Shown here one piece after another: positions 48,709-62,638 of a DNA stretch of 64,000 nucleotides. The notes under the pieces were generated by a model that saw nothing but the letters and a program-made list of their open reading frames with translations, made no database searches and was not told the origin of the DNA. The DNA is from Amaranthus tricolor (taxonomy: Eukaryota; Streptophyta; Magnoliopsida; Caryophyllales; Amaranthaceae). A program made the translations under genes and the position numbers. Positions within the stretch are counted from its first letter, which is position 1. The number at the start of each line of letters is the position of its first letter. The stretch covers positions 8,634,485 to 8,698,484 of the forward strand of contig NC_080058.1 in assembly GCF_026212465.1 (NCBI RefSeq), given 5' to 3'.

Positions 48709-50724
48709 AGAATACAACAAACTATGTCCAATATTTCATATGAATCAAAAACAAAATAAATTAAGCGATGTACAATTTGAACTAATAAAAACAAACCTTA
48801 GTTATCAATGCAAACACCAATACATACCGAGATGATGAAGGAGGAAATAGATAGAGTGCAACCTTTGGGAGCGCGAAAGCAAAATGTGTGAAGATGTAAA
48901 GTGAAATTTGAGTGAATTGAAAGTTGGAAGTGAGATAAAGAATTGGGGAAGAGAGAGAAAATGAGAGACTTTTGGATTAATGGTTTCGGTGTTTTGATTT
49001 TTTCAAGGAGTAATTTTGAGTAGTTATTGGTAATTCTCTAGTAGGTTTTGTTGTATTTTTTTAATTTTTTATCAATTTTTCTACGATAATTTATGTGAAT
49101 AATTTAAACTAGCAGATTACTTATTACAAATTATGACTTTTTTAAGTAAATTAACAAAGAATACAAAAAATAAAAGGAAATAACAAGAAAAATTTTAAAA
49201 GTAAAAAAATTAGAATAACCATTTCCCCACTCCAAACCTCCCCCTTCCACCCCTTATGTTAGATTTGCCTTTCTATTTTCTACCTCAACTTATACTTGCT
49301 ATTAGGTGATAATGAAAAATTATAAAAAAAAATAATTTATAATTAACGTTTTATCATCAAAGAAATAACATGGTACATCTCATAAATGTTTACACTATAA
49401 TTCATTTTTATGACTACCATTCGGTATCAACAATCAAACGGGGGTTGAGATTGTTAGTTTCTTGGGTTCAAAGGTTGTGGTAGGAGCTCATGCCCTTATT
49501 CAAAAGTTAAGTTCAGCTTAACACACGGTTATTCTCATGACTCGCCTTGTGATGTTATCTTCTCGAAGATCATTTACCTTACTTTGTAGATGTTTTTGTT
49601 ATTTTTGGTTTTTTGTTTTGGTGTCTTCTATTCTATAGGTTTGGGATTTTTTTTTCTTAAATTTCCTCTCTACCATTTGTTTCAAATGGTTGTAGTTATC
49701 GTTCCGTTTAACCTTGAGGTTCATTCTAGCTAGTTCGCCTCCTTTTCTTTTATGAGAAGTTGCTTATTTTCAGTTACTATTAAGTACTAAAGTTATAATG
49801 AATGTATAGAGATATCATTAATCATATATCAAATAATTCGAGTTGTGGAGAAAACAAATAAACTTAACTATTATTGAATGTAAAATCCTATATTTATAAT
49901 ATAAGCTATAGTATAATATAAACAAAATACTATCTTCCTAAATTAACAATATTACAACCTTAGGGTTTAGGGTACAAAATATGAAATAATTTCACAAAAT
50001 AATTACAATGATATTTTTCTATATAAATATAGATTACACATATATAATATGTACTTAACAAAAGAATAATATATTTAATTTGATATCAATGATAATATAT
50101 CACTTAATATTAGGTAGTATTTGAGAGAGAGATGAGTTTTTTTAGTTAGTTTTTGACAAAAAGTTTATTTTAGGTTTTTTGATCATAAGGTAAATTGAAA
50201 AAAAAAAAGAGATAAAAATCAAACTCAAATGCTTATCTTGGAAAAATAGTAATTAGAATTGTAGACTTAGTAAACCCTAAGATAGTAAAAACGATAAAAA
50301 TACAATAAGACCAAAACACATTTATTACCTTGAACCCATTTAACCCAATTCATCTTTGATAATATTATTCAATGCTCTAAATAAGTACTCGTATATCGTA
50401 ATTGATAAAGGAAACGAACTTTCACTGCCGTATCCACATTTGGAAAAAAAAAAAAATCTCTCACAAAAATACATACCCTCTCATTGAGAGAATCAGATTA
50501 AATACTACAAGCTGCACATAATGAGCCCAAATGGACTATTTGGCTATTTTATACATAACTTCCAATTTGTATTCCTCTGCATGTCTCGATTTTGAACTAG
50601 GAACATTTTTTCGTAAAATTTTAGGATCAAAAAATTTTGTAAAATACGCAAAACAAAACTGAAATTCACTAAGAAATGGAATCAATCACAAAGAAAGCTA
50701 GCAATATTCCCTCTTTTAGAATCA
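48709..50724. other. Intergenic region between the PWWP and ACBP4-like genes
   Basis: 48709 to about 49000 is the leader/promoter side of the PWWP gene; gatgaaggaggaaatagatag near 48834 is 5'-UTR-like. About 49290-49445 carries a CCCGTTTGATTG-type MITE remnant. 50470-50724 should be the 3' UTR of the ACBP4-like gene. No additional gene seen. Confidence 0.45.
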
Positions 50725-51677
50725 TCAGGCATTGTCCTCTTTAGAAGTTGGGGTCCCTGCAAGCCAACCCCATACACCACCTGAACCCTGCTTCTGCTTT
50801 GCGTTTAAAGCAGCTTGTTCAGAGGCTGCCTTCTGTCTGCGCAAAAGTTCTAATTCTTTCTCTAATTGCTCCATTGTTTGTAGCTTTTGCCGCAATTCAG
50901 CAACATCCACCTAATATCCAAGTACCGACAGGTAATGATTTTTTATGATCAAGCTCCAACTTTCAAGTACATCTCATGAAAGATCATAAGAAAAACAGTA
51001 AGTAAAGTTCATGATGGTTCCTTGTCTAACAAATATAATCCTAGGGAACATAGACAGAATTTTATGATCCTGATAGGACTCCAAGCATATCAATAGTCCA
51101 ATGTTGGAGGAAAGTCATGGTCCTTGGTTATCTTGTCCGAGAACATCAAGCATGGACGCCATTTGTATGGATTAGATCTAGTTGGTGCAAAAATTATTGA
51201 ATTATTCAAGTTGTCTTAAGAGGTCCAAGAAAGATCAAAGCAAGGGAAAACAAGTTGACGTTCACGCCCATCTACAACAAAGCGCTTACAAACGCATTTC
51301 CCACGTTCATCATTACAAGGAGTTCAATAGTAATAATGGGTGTTGATGAAGCAACAAAGGACGGCAACATTTATACTTTACGTGGACAGAATACATCCAA
51401 GGGAGAGTTTAAGGAAGCATCTAGATATAATCCAATAACGGTAGATACTTACAAAGATTTGATGCTCATCATTCATTTGAACGACTTTTATGGAGAAGAC
51501 ATCAAAGATATGGTCATATGGATGTCACAAGCTGAAGACTTGTGCATTATCGATCATTGAATGACCAATAAAAGGAGTTGCATAGTGCATTAAAAATGGG
51601 ATTAAAGTCTCCACTTTGATGGAAGTAAGTTAGGGGATTATAAAATTGGAATCACATCAGAAATGAACGCCCTAATA

Positions 51678-51720
<43 letters not shown>

Positions 51721-54700
51721 TCTTAATATCATTGGATACATACATATTGTGGATAAGATTATGATCCCATCTCTGAAGGCTAGATTAATAAGTCACCTTC
51801 AAACGTTTTATTTGCATAAAATAAGGAAAAAAGCTAGGCGATTTTTTTCATTTATTTAAGGGCATAAAATCTAAAAAAGTTGGGACTTGGGAGCACAAGC
51901 TAGAATCAATTCTAAATCACAAAAACCTCCAAAATCATCATACATACAATTCCACTATCCCAATATCATTAAAGCCAAGTATGGTTTGAGAGTAACTATT
52001 TATGAGAAAAATAACGGTCAAATCAAGAAACCAATACTTGAGTATATATAATTAAGAGAATATACTTGTAAAGGGAAATAAATGGATGTAAAGAGACAAA
52101 GAAGAATCAAAGGAGGAATTCGTCCTCTCATTTTGGGGGCAAATATTTACCATAGTGGGACCGCCAACTGAATTTGATATGGACTCAAAAAACAAAATTG
52201 ACTTTTAAGTATACTGGGTTACACTTTTATTTGACCATGCTTTTTCCATTATGTTTTGCATCGGCCCATTTTCAGATTAAGAGTCAAGATATCTAGGTTA
52301 GGAACCACTAATTTTCGGTTGGGTCTCAGGGTCAATTTTTGGATAGGGTCATAGTAAGAATTTATGGGGTCAGATATACACACACTTAACCTTGAAATAA
52401 TAAAAAGGTTATTTCCAATTGACCGTTGATAATTAACATTATCCATATACTTCACATAGATGAGTCTTTATACTATGGTCCATAATAATTCAAAACCAAA
52501 GTACTATAGATCTTTGGCTCCATCAAGATTGGAAAACAAAAAACAATCAAGCAAACAAAATTATCCTAACATACTCACCTAGTAGAATCCACAAGATGTC
52601 ATACACTCCTATGTCCCCTTAAAATTTCTCCTCAAGGGGATGGCATATTGATTAAGAGAAGTTGGAGAAGTGGGTATTTTAGTTGGGTATTTTAAATGGG
52701 GTCATGCACTTAAGAGGGGTAATTATAGGTTTTAATGTAAGAAAGAGAAATAAAATGTAGGTATTGGTGGGGTATTATAGGTGGGGGTCATCAGTCATGT
52801 CCAAAATAGTGATGGGGAAAACTTGGTGAGATGGACTAAAATAGTACATGAGGCAAAATCAGGGGCAAGAGGGAGTAAGCCTTTAGAATGAAGTAAATGA
52901 ACACGAAACAAGTCTCACTTCCATACCTCAAGCTTGAAACATCTAGATTGTTCTGCAGCAAGCTGACCACGTACAGATTGGAGCTCCTGCAAACCAAAAT
53001 TTCAACACAAATTTGAAGCTCATCTATTGATTCAATGCATGTACTATTCTTAAGCTCATAATGTCATACTAGCCCAGACACAAGTTATGAAATGAAATGA
53101 AGAATGTCTAGCATCAAATGCCAAATAATTTCCACATCGGTCTAAGATCTCCAACCAACAGCCACAGAGCTCAGACGCTTTTTCTTGTTTTGCTATTTTG
53201 AAGAGACCCAAAGGGGCATGTAAACAAGAAGGTACGCACTTACATAAGCTGACATTACAATCCAGGTGCTTCAAATATTATATGGAAAGTTGCATATTTT
53301 TTAAAATGGAGGGTATGGGGAAAATTTCACCTCAAATCCAATACTCCAACTTGATTGTGAACAACACTTGTTTCATCATAATCATTAGTCTAATTTGACT
53401 TCTTATGTTTATCACAGAGAAAATTACGCAATTCTCTAAAACAAAAGAGAATATATTAATGTATAACTTAACGAGCACTAGAAGAAAGTTGATAAACTAT
53501 AATTTATTACCTTTACAAGATCTGCATTTCGATTTTCTGCTTCTACTATTTCTTGCTTCAACTGCTGATTCTGCAATTTTTCTTGACTTAATTCAGATTC
53601 TAGCTTTTCATTTTCTTTTTTAAGCGCTGTTAGAGAATGTTCTCCCCCTTCCTTGCTTTTAACTTTCTGCACAAAATAAAGCAGCAGCAGAAAGCATGTT
53701 GAGACCAAAGACAGATATTCAATAAAATAAACAGGCTACAAAAACAGCAGCAGTACTGCAAAAGTTAGCAAGACATCAATAGAACTATTCATTGTCATGC
53801 AGATCTTTTTGCATACCAGTTTTTCTGGCACAAAATAACGCCTTAGTATTATAGCAAAGAAATAATAACAACAAGCCATTAACCCAATGCCAGGAACCTC
53901 CCTCTTAGGCGGGGCAAGGTGTACAGGCTCAAATGTAAGCAACCTTACACTTGTAATAACAAAGAGTTGTTTGCAAGTGACCCTTGATTACAAACAACAT
54001 CCGCAACATCAGGTACATAAGAAACACACATGAAATTAATATTGTGCCAAACGAGTACTTTCGTGTTAAAGTTCTTAAAATACCTCCTCATCAATATTGT
54101 CCATTACAATTTCCATAATTCTTCCATCTTTCCTAGCATCCACTTCAGATGCATTTGTAGCATTATTCACAGCAGACACGCTGTCAGGTACAAGTGTTTC
54201 CACCATCTTTGTTTGCAAGGTGGATTTGTGGCTAGGTTTGAGAACGTTAACCTGTCACAAACACATGAAATCAAGATTAATAAATATACAAGAAACGCAT
54301 GCTCATTCTAATTCAAGTACAAGATACTTTTAAACCAACCTCATTGTTGTAACGGCCATTATAACCTCCAAAAGCAACAAGAGTATCTTCCCCATTGTAT
54401 GAGCCAACAACCAAACTTAAACCCTGAAAGAGGGAAAGACGTAGGACAGTGTCTTGCATAAGAAAAATGTTAATAATGACTCATATGCAACAATCACTCA
54501 TACATGACCAAGAGCCTCAACCATAAAGTGATCATGCTGAGGCATGCACAACAGAAATGAACAGTAGCACAGTGGAATGTAGGGTGTAAGTTAAAATAAT
54601 CATTCATATAATAAACAGGGTACCTCACTGGCAAGTGAAGACCGTCCTTGCACTGAAGTAACAACAGACCAGGCAAGCGTTGACATATTAAGAACAACGG

Positions 54701-57700
54701 TCTCAGAGGCTCCTGCCAAACCAAGAAATAAATTTGCTTTAAATAACTATGCAAAATGTCAAAAATAATAGTTCTCAAATGGAACTAAAAGTGATCAGTG
54801 AAGACAAGTAAACTGATCATAATGTTTCAAAAATGGAGCTTTCAAAATTTCAATTTAAATAGTAGTACACAAATACATACCACTTTTATTATCACCGCCT
54901 CCAGTGATAAACCAATTTTCTCCAATAGTGACGCCTGCATGTCCAGCACGCGGAGTGGGTATATCACCTTGTTGGGTGGGTCTTGACCATTCCATCTATA
55001 ATATCACAGAAGATGATGATGCAAAAAGATCAAGCAACAATTTACAATACTTTCACTCACAGAAATGAAGACTTACAGCTTGCAAATCAAGAACATGCAA
55101 ATCATTGAAGCAAGCAGCATGAGAACCACCACCAAAAATTAGAAGATAACGTTCTGCATGTACTGCAGCAGCATGATCAGACCTTGGAGAAGGAGGCACA
55201 CCCCTATAATAAAATGAAAATCAAAAAACATAATCTTATAAAGAAAATATGTACCAAACATTACAATAGTAAAGAGCAGGCAATATGTACAGTGCAGAAC
55301 AGGCATCCCATATACAAGCAAAAAATGATAGCCTCTATATACATATCATCCTTTACTTGGAATGCATTTGCACGTTATATTGAACATACTGAAAAAATAA
55401 GGAGACTAACAGATTCAAAACCAAAAACACCACCAAAAAAATCCCACTTACACAGCATCAAATTCATCCCATGTCATGGTTTCCAAGTCAAGAAGATGAA
55501 GATCATTTAGAAGAGTTCTGTTTGCATTTTGACCACCAAAAATTACTAAGCTGGAGCCCACAAGGGTAACTGAATGACCCCCACGTGATACCTGGAACAT
55601 ATTTATGATTGTTAGAACGAATCAAGAAAATATCTAAAACTACTCAATTCAGTAGGTCACCTTAAGTTTAGTAAGATATTCATTCAATAGTATAACAGCC
55701 ATATATCTACCAGCCTACTTAACCATACAAGCCAGAAAAAACTATAGGGTCATAATGTCTAATTGTCTATACGTCTTTGATCTTCAGGATCACAAATTGC
55801 TGGATATTAGATTACCATGATGATAAGAAAAACTCCCACCTAGTCTTCACATAGATGGGGTCTCTGGGTGGAATGTATGCAACCTTACTCTTGTTAATGA
55901 TAACAAACAAGTTGTTTCTCATTGACCCTCAATAACAAACATCATCTATAACTTCACATAAATAAGAAGTGCATGTGATTTAATAAGCCATTTTATCATA
56001 ATACATGAGACAATTCAACAAAATATTGGCTATACCTACCAGCAGATAAGCTTGTTGAATTCCACATCTACTTCTAATAATAACTTCGATTGTTTGATCA
56101 AAAAAAAAATCAAAACAAAGACAATGTGTATCATATTGAACCAAGTCAACAGGCTATTAGAGATTATTGACTTGGGAATTAGATGGAATGACTAAAGTAT
56201 ACTACTACCTCCGTTTCATTAAATTAGTTATATTTACTTTTTGCATAGTTTTCAAAGCATATCTATAAACACATTTCAAAAAAAATTATAGAAAATATAT
56301 ATTAAAATTATATACATCGAGACGAATATTACAAGATCCCACATGGATATATATACTCTTTTTTTCATGGGATACATGGATGTATTTTCACTCATACATG
56401 AAAAACCATGTTTACAGTTTCTCTATCTTTAAATAGAATATTCAAAAAGTAACTAACTTATTGAAACAGAGGGAATAATAGGAAAAGGGTTATCAAATAT
56501 CCCGAACATTAAGAACATGTTAATCAAAAGATAATACCATCAAGAACCTAATTACGATGTTATTTGCTGAAGAAACCTTAACCATCCAGATATTTAAATG
56601 TCACAAAATAAAAAAAAATGAGCAATATATGTACCGGTGGCTTTCCATATGTCTTCAGGATTGACCAAGTAGATGTTTGTATATCAAAAGTCCTCACTGT
56701 TCAGAAAATGATAAATATCAAATCATGCCTTATCCAATAAGTAATGAATCAACAATTTTAAGGCTTTCTAAAATAATAATTCACAAAAAGAAGTTCCTTT
56801 ACGTTTTGGAAAAGACAGGGATACAGCAAATTACAACTAGCTTTTTGCTAGACATTAAAGAGAATTTTCTGTTATGGATTTTAGAAAAGCAAATAACAAC
56901 AATGCTAAAGCCTTAATAATAATTGGGGAACTCATCATACTTTTCTTGCATGAATCAAAAGTGTTTTTGCTTCTCTTAACCTATTAAAGCATATTGACAA
57001 TGATTTTCTGTTCATTTCAATTTAAATACAGTCAATCAAAAGAGCTAACTATAGAATCTATTAGCAAACAATGGGTTGGTCCATACTGGTCCATAGAAAG
57101 TAGTTGTGCATAAGGGGCAGCCGACCCCATTGACATTCATTGAAACATGACCCTTGAGCAAGCTAAGTACTTGTAGCACATTAACATCAGGTACACCTTA
57201 AAAAGATTGCTCCACATGGTCCTTCAATTTACAGGTTGCCCTAAGCCTCACCAGATTAAGGGGTTTAGAACTCCAGTGTCCAACCAAAGTTTAAGAGGGG
57301 ATAAAAGGTCGAGATGTGCGCTCATTAGAAAGAAACAACTTATTTTTTCTCAACATGCTAGTTGATATTCCAAAATTTCACATTCGTGAAAGCTATCTGG
57401 AAAAAATCAAGAAACACCCGGAGTCTTTTGAGGGCGACAAACATCAATTCACATCATAAGATTGCAACTTATTTCTCACATTGACATTTGAGGTGAATGG
57501 AAAAGGGCAGAATAGTCCGGTCAAACAACTCAATGTTTATTAAATGTTTTGGCTGAGATAGGGGGGTCAAAATTGTCTGGTAAAGCATTTTCTCGTGATA
57601 TTTGTTGGTGCCATGACTGGAAAATGTTTTCACAGGAGAATCAGTTTCCCCCTAGCCTCTATATGAAGGTATGCTTCTCAATTTTTTCTAGTTTTCTTTG

Positions 57701-60700
57701 ACAAACATGCAATGTGGTAGTAAATTACTTTCAACACGGAAGTACTCTCACCCTCAGTGGGAAAGAAAAAACTTTCAACATGTGGACAATAAATTAAAGG
57801 TTTCTGTTTCTAGAGCAACCAAAAACCAAGGTGTTCCCATTCCTCTAAAGTCAAAGTTAACCATCTGTGACTAAGTATAGAATGTCAAGATGAGATCAGT
57901 ACGACTCTTTTTCATCTTATACATGATTTAGAATCATAGATAATTCTCGAACGTTTTAAAATAAAACATATAAAGCAGAAAAAATATTAATGAGTTTAGT
58001 ATCATTCCAAATTATAATGTTACAGAGACCTTGAATTGTCTCCAAAGGATCCTTTGTGTGCCCAGCAACTGAAAGAAGCTTGTTTCCCCAAGGTACCTAC
58101 ACAGACCAACAGATAATATTGATGCCCTTCACATTAAATGTTTATCACGACATCATATACAAGAAACAGCTCCACCACTGACCAGCGTATGACCCGCACA
58201 AGGAATAGATGATATAGTAGTTTCCCCGGATGTTTCAGCCCCTGTTTTGACCTCAACTCTGGACCAGGTACAGGATCTCAGATCTAAAACCTACATAATT
58301 GATCAGGATAACATTAAAAATAGGAATAATTGAACTTTGTACTAATGCAGACATAGAAGGCCAACTGATCAGCAAGACTAGCTAATATATATCCCATTAT
58401 ATCTATGAATGAAAATTACCTGAAGATCATTTAGATAACGACCATTGTGATTTCCACCATACACATACATCTTCTCCCCTATCACAGCTGCTCCATGCTG
58501 AAATTTAAAACCGAACTTTTATGATGAGATTTAACAGAGGGAAAGAAGTAAACCAACCTCTAACAACAATCCTCTCAATACAAGAGTATAAAATAGAAAC
58601 TTCTCGAAAAGAAGGCCACGGTGATAAGCCAATACCTCATATCGAGGTTTAGGTCGTTGACCGGAAACAGGAGGTGCTACCCATTGGTCATAGACACTAA
58701 TTGAACCAGAACCCTCAGAAACAACATCCTTATCCTGAGATTCCACAACTCTTCCATTCTCTGAGGAAACTGTCTTTGTCTGTGGAAAATCATTGCCATT
58801 CGCAACAACATCCTCAATCTTTGAATTATGCTGAGCCAAGGATTAGCAACAGGAAATAAAGAAATCAAAGAAAATTTTATATCAATAATAATTAACATAT
58901 GGTAGATGGAGCATGAAACTGATCACTGAACAAGAGTGGTAAGAAATCATTTGTCAACACTTTATTCAACATTCAATGTCCTAGAAGAAATCATATACCC
59001 AATTTAGGTTACTAGGACAATCAATAGAACAGAAAGTTTCACAAAACACAAGGATAAATCAACATAAATGACTAGTTAACAACCAGAAACAACTTAAATT
59101 AAAGAAAATAACAAGTAATCTTATGTATAAAAAAGCGAAAAGGGACTTTGTTTCTTAGTTTATGTGCGTAGCATAAGAAAGCAGTCTGATCATTGGTGCT
59201 TTATTCATGTTTCATATGCACAATAGCTACATGAATTATCAAAATATTGATGACAATAGTGCCAAGCAAGAAATTATAGTTCATAAACACGTTAACTTTA
59301 TTCAATCATCCATAGGACTATGACAGTCCCTAGGAACTCATACTGAATTTCCAACCTTCAAAAGGCTCTCCAAGACGCTCGATCAAAGCAAGTTATAAAA
59401 ACTTTCATAGTTCAACAAAACTTCTAAAATAAGGTCTAAACTGAAAAAATATGAGTTTTACGTCGTGTTCTAACTGTTCAACATCACAAGCATGATTAGC
59501 CATTCATAATGAGATAAAGCAAAAGCCATTGATGAAATTTGTCAACTTTCACATGAAAGAACATTTAAAGAAGAAAGATTGTTCCTGTTATTTATCAATT
59601 TAGCTGCCCAGATTTAACTCAAGGTGCTGTAGTCATGCTTCTAGCTGAGCAGCATATCACATATTGAAGAATGCAAAAACCTTGTCATCCTAATTTGAGG
59701 TGCTGTAGACTTTCAGATTTTAGGAAATCATATACCCAAGGTTTTTGCATTATTTATCAATTTGAGATTGCTAATAAAAAGGTCTGTCTAAGTTGTTTCT
59801 TATATGTGTGGCCTTTAAATTACTTGCAGATTGCTAATTGACTTCTTTAGACTACATTTTAAGGTGATGTAGTCAACTTTCAGATGTTTGAGCCAATTTT
59901 AATTTCATTTTCCTCAACTTAGGATTTTTCATACAGCTAACAAAAATTTTACTAAAACCATTCAATCATTAACCTCATAGCTAACAAGGTTTATTTTTGT
60001 AGTAAATCAAGCAGGATCACTTTCATCAACCAACAAATACACAAAATTCACAAGAACAAAACATCTCACCAACTCCAACCAATCAGTATATTTAGTAAAC
60101 AAAACAGATAAGTTTAGGAACACGGAGTCTAAACTGCAACCGACTACCAGGGTACCAGTCTAGACAGCTAGGGTTCAGCAGAGAGAATGATACCTAAAAG
60201 ATTAATGCTCCATCTGTATAAAAGCATCTCATTTAAACAATCTGTGGTCCTCAAAGGACACAATTTACCAATTATAAGTCTATAACTGATCTATGATATA
60301 ATTAAGAGTTATTTTAATTGATGTTTTCAATCTCGAGCCTAACTTTTAGAATAAATTTATGAACTATATTTGCAGTTGCAGGTTTTGCATCAACTCCCTT
60401 TATCCCCAAATGTTAGCCCCATTCACCACAGTTACTTTAGGAACACAAGTATTACAATTGGACAAATAGTTAAGTGTGACAATGGAAAACAAAGCAATTA
60501 TTTAGGAACATAAGTACATATTTTTATGTCACTAATGGTCAGAGATCAGAGAAAAGTTTTGTATTCATAAATCGTAACTAGGTCAAGTAGAAAGTATATA
60601 AATAGGAACTCACATTCATTTGTACGTCAACAACAGCGTCTGATACCACATCAGCTCTTGAATACCATCCTGGGTCCTCTTCCTGATTAGTAAAACAGTA

Positions 60701-62638
60701 CATAAGACTAACACAGCACATAAGACAACCACATGAGTTTTTGCAATGATTTAGTAACTAAAACATAAAATATATGGCACCTCTAAAATCTTCACAAACA
60801 ATCGCATAGCTTCTGTAGGAACCATGTTTCCTAGGCCACTCCAACTGGATACATGAAAGAAAAAAGAAAAAAAAAAAACATTAAAGGCATATATGAACAG
60901 ATTCTGGCCAAATATATACGAACTTCAAAACAACTAAAAAACCTGGGTGGCTGCAACAGTGCAACATAAGATAAGATAATTTAATGAATCATCTTAATCA
61001 TGTATAAACTAAAGATCAAAACAGTATCAGCTTCAATAGACCATGGCATTTACATGGATATCTAGTCTAAAGAAGTCAATTAGCAATCTGCAAGTAATTT
61101 AAAGGCCACACATATAAGAAACAAATTAGATGAACCTTTTCCATTTGCTTTGCTCAACAGGACTCCAAGAACTTGGTTTTGGAATATTACATGGTCCAAC
61201 AGTAGCCTGTAACCACAAGATATTAAAATTCAATATCATAATTTATCCCTGCACTGAAGCGAATGTAAATAATAATCAAATACTAAATAATAGTTCTTCC
61301 AAAGCACAACTCGGAAGCAAAATCAACCAACAAGCTTAGCACAAATAGTCAAAAAACTTGCCAAAACATCCAAGAGCTACTGAATCCCTCTTTTAGTGTA
61401 TGTAAATAAGGTGTGACTATAAACATCAAGATACTAGTAATTTAGCTTACTCCCTTTATTGCTTTGTTGCTACATTAACATCTTAGTTAATGTAGATAAA
61501 ATGTTAACATAGATCAAACAGGAAGAGATGCATGGTAAATGACAATCTCTCACATTGATTTGTTTCAGTTCATACCCCTGAAACCCATATTTTGGGATTA
61601 AACCTTTAGCATTGTTATTTTTGCACCATTTTGACTTTTGCACTATTCAAATACTTTGACCATTCAATTAAATAAATGTTATCGTGTAAAATGTGGTTTG
61701 ATTCATCTCTATATATATTTCTAAAATGTTTAGTTTTTAGTAGTTCTCATCGAATTCATTTGTTGATACGTGTGAAAGTAAATGAAGAAGCTAAAAATTG
61801 GGAAAAACAAAAACATTAGTTCTAAACTTCTAATCGAGCTAAATGGTCCATCTCAAGCACTTTTGAACTACCAGTTTCCCACACTTTTGAATTAGACTTA
61901 TAGACTATGGTCCATCTTTAGATCAATATTAGTCCAGTATTGTTGCAAATTTTCAGCTGAGCATATAAACATCGCACATCTCATGATCACCCACACTTCA
62001 ATTGCTAAATCCACCCATCAGAAAATATACAAGCGAAAATAATAATGCAGCCTTCTGATCTACAACATTACATTTTACCAATTCTCCTGTCACGGCTCTA
62101 TCCCCACAATAACAAAGATGGATTATTCCACTGGACCCCGAGTCCAATACACAACGCATGTGTGGTATCCAAGTAAGTTCAATGATGAAAATGTGACAAT
62201 TCAATTAAAAGTGAATAATTAATCAATGTCAAATCCAAACTAACACGCAAAATCAAGATCATAGCATAATTTCATCAACACATTGATTCTAACATATAAA
62301 TTACGAAAAAAACAAAATCAGATCCAATTAAAAAGTCAACAAAATATTACAACAGCTCAAAACTCAAGCACAACGCCGAAATTAATCGAATTGCGGGAGG
62401 ATCCAATAAAATGCAAGCATAAACTAAATTCCATATATTTGGTAAAAAATCAAAAGAAATAAAACATAGAAAAGAAGACCTGTTGATAGAGAGCATAGAG
62501 CAAAAGAGAGACTTCATTGTTGAACTTGGGAACGACAGTGTTAGAGTTAGCAGAATCGGGAGATCCGGCAAAACCAACGTAAGAAGCAGCAGCGAAAAAT
62601 CTTTCAGGATATGCGGGGCCAGTGGTAGCCCTCGCCAT
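50725..62638 (-). CDS. ACBP4: Acyl-CoA-binding protein with kelch repeats, ACBP4-like (class IV)
   Basis: Eighteen exons: 62638-62480, 61206-61136, 60844-60781, 60682-60614, 58830-58636, 58497-58420, 58290-58183, 58096-58030, 56696-56635, 55591-55452, 55203-55077, 54995-54881, 54712-54624, 54423-54340, 54251-54084, 53666-53511, 52986-52927 and 50910-50725. They total 1998 nt and 665 aa with all phases closing; Arabidopsis ACBP4 is about 668 aa (recalled). Class IV ACBPs are cytosolic, bind long-chain acyl-CoA and move lipid precursors between plastid and ER. Seen: ACB domain at about 14-110 (YALYQQATVGPCNIPKP, EQSKWKSW, EAMRLFVKILEEEDPGWY). Kelch repeats lie at about 185-476 (HGAAVIGEKMYVYGG, GHSVTLVGSSLVIFGG, LLIFGGGS, FITGGGD, LVAFGGYN). 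A coiled coil at about 535-645 has long Glu/Gln/Lys heptads, then GGVWGWLAG near the C-terminus. Introns carry SINE-like repeats, a Stowaway MITE and a 40-A tract. Confidence 0.95.
51679..51718 (+). repeat. 40-bp poly(A) tract in ACBP4-like intron 17
   Basis: Forty consecutive A on the plus strand, antisense to the host gene. The ~600 bp before it (51060-51678) is less AT-rich than average and contains a 101-codon open frame without recognisable similarity. It could be the tail of a retroposed transcript, but no target duplication was found. Confidence 0.85.
52325..52460 (-). repeat. SINE-like dispersed repeat (copy 3, diverged)
   Basis: Plus strand has cacttaaccttgaaataata, then ggttatttccaattgaccgt and atacttcacatagatgag. 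It keeps the order of the family but is the most diverged copy. In ACBP4-like intron 17. Confidence 0.4.
53880..54025 (-). repeat. SINE-like dispersed repeat (copy 4)
   Basis: Plus strand: ggaacctccctcttaggcgg, then atgtaagcaaccttacactt, gttgtttgcaagtgaccctt and acaaacaacatccgcaac. It lies in ACBP4-like intron 15, same orientation as the other copies. Confidence 0.55.
55850..55985 (-). repeat. SINE-like dispersed repeat (copy 5)
   Basis: Plus strand: gatggggtctctgggtggaa, then tgtatgcaaccttactcttg, gttgtttctcattgaccctc and acaaacatcatctataactt. It lies in ACBP4-like intron 9. The reverse complement reads in the same direction as the host gene. Confidence 0.6.
56205..56475. mobile_element. 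Stowaway-type MITE in ACBP4-like intron 9
   Basis: 271 bp between TA dinucleotides. The left end ctacctccgtttcattaaat pairs with the right end aacttattgaaacagaggga. AT-rich, no ORF. Confidence 0.85.

Noticed and set aside
51255..51560. 101-codon plus-strand open frame inside ACBP4-like intron 17
   Set aside because: No recognisable domain, antisense to a well-supported gene, no splice or promoter support. Kept only as part of the poly(A) observation.
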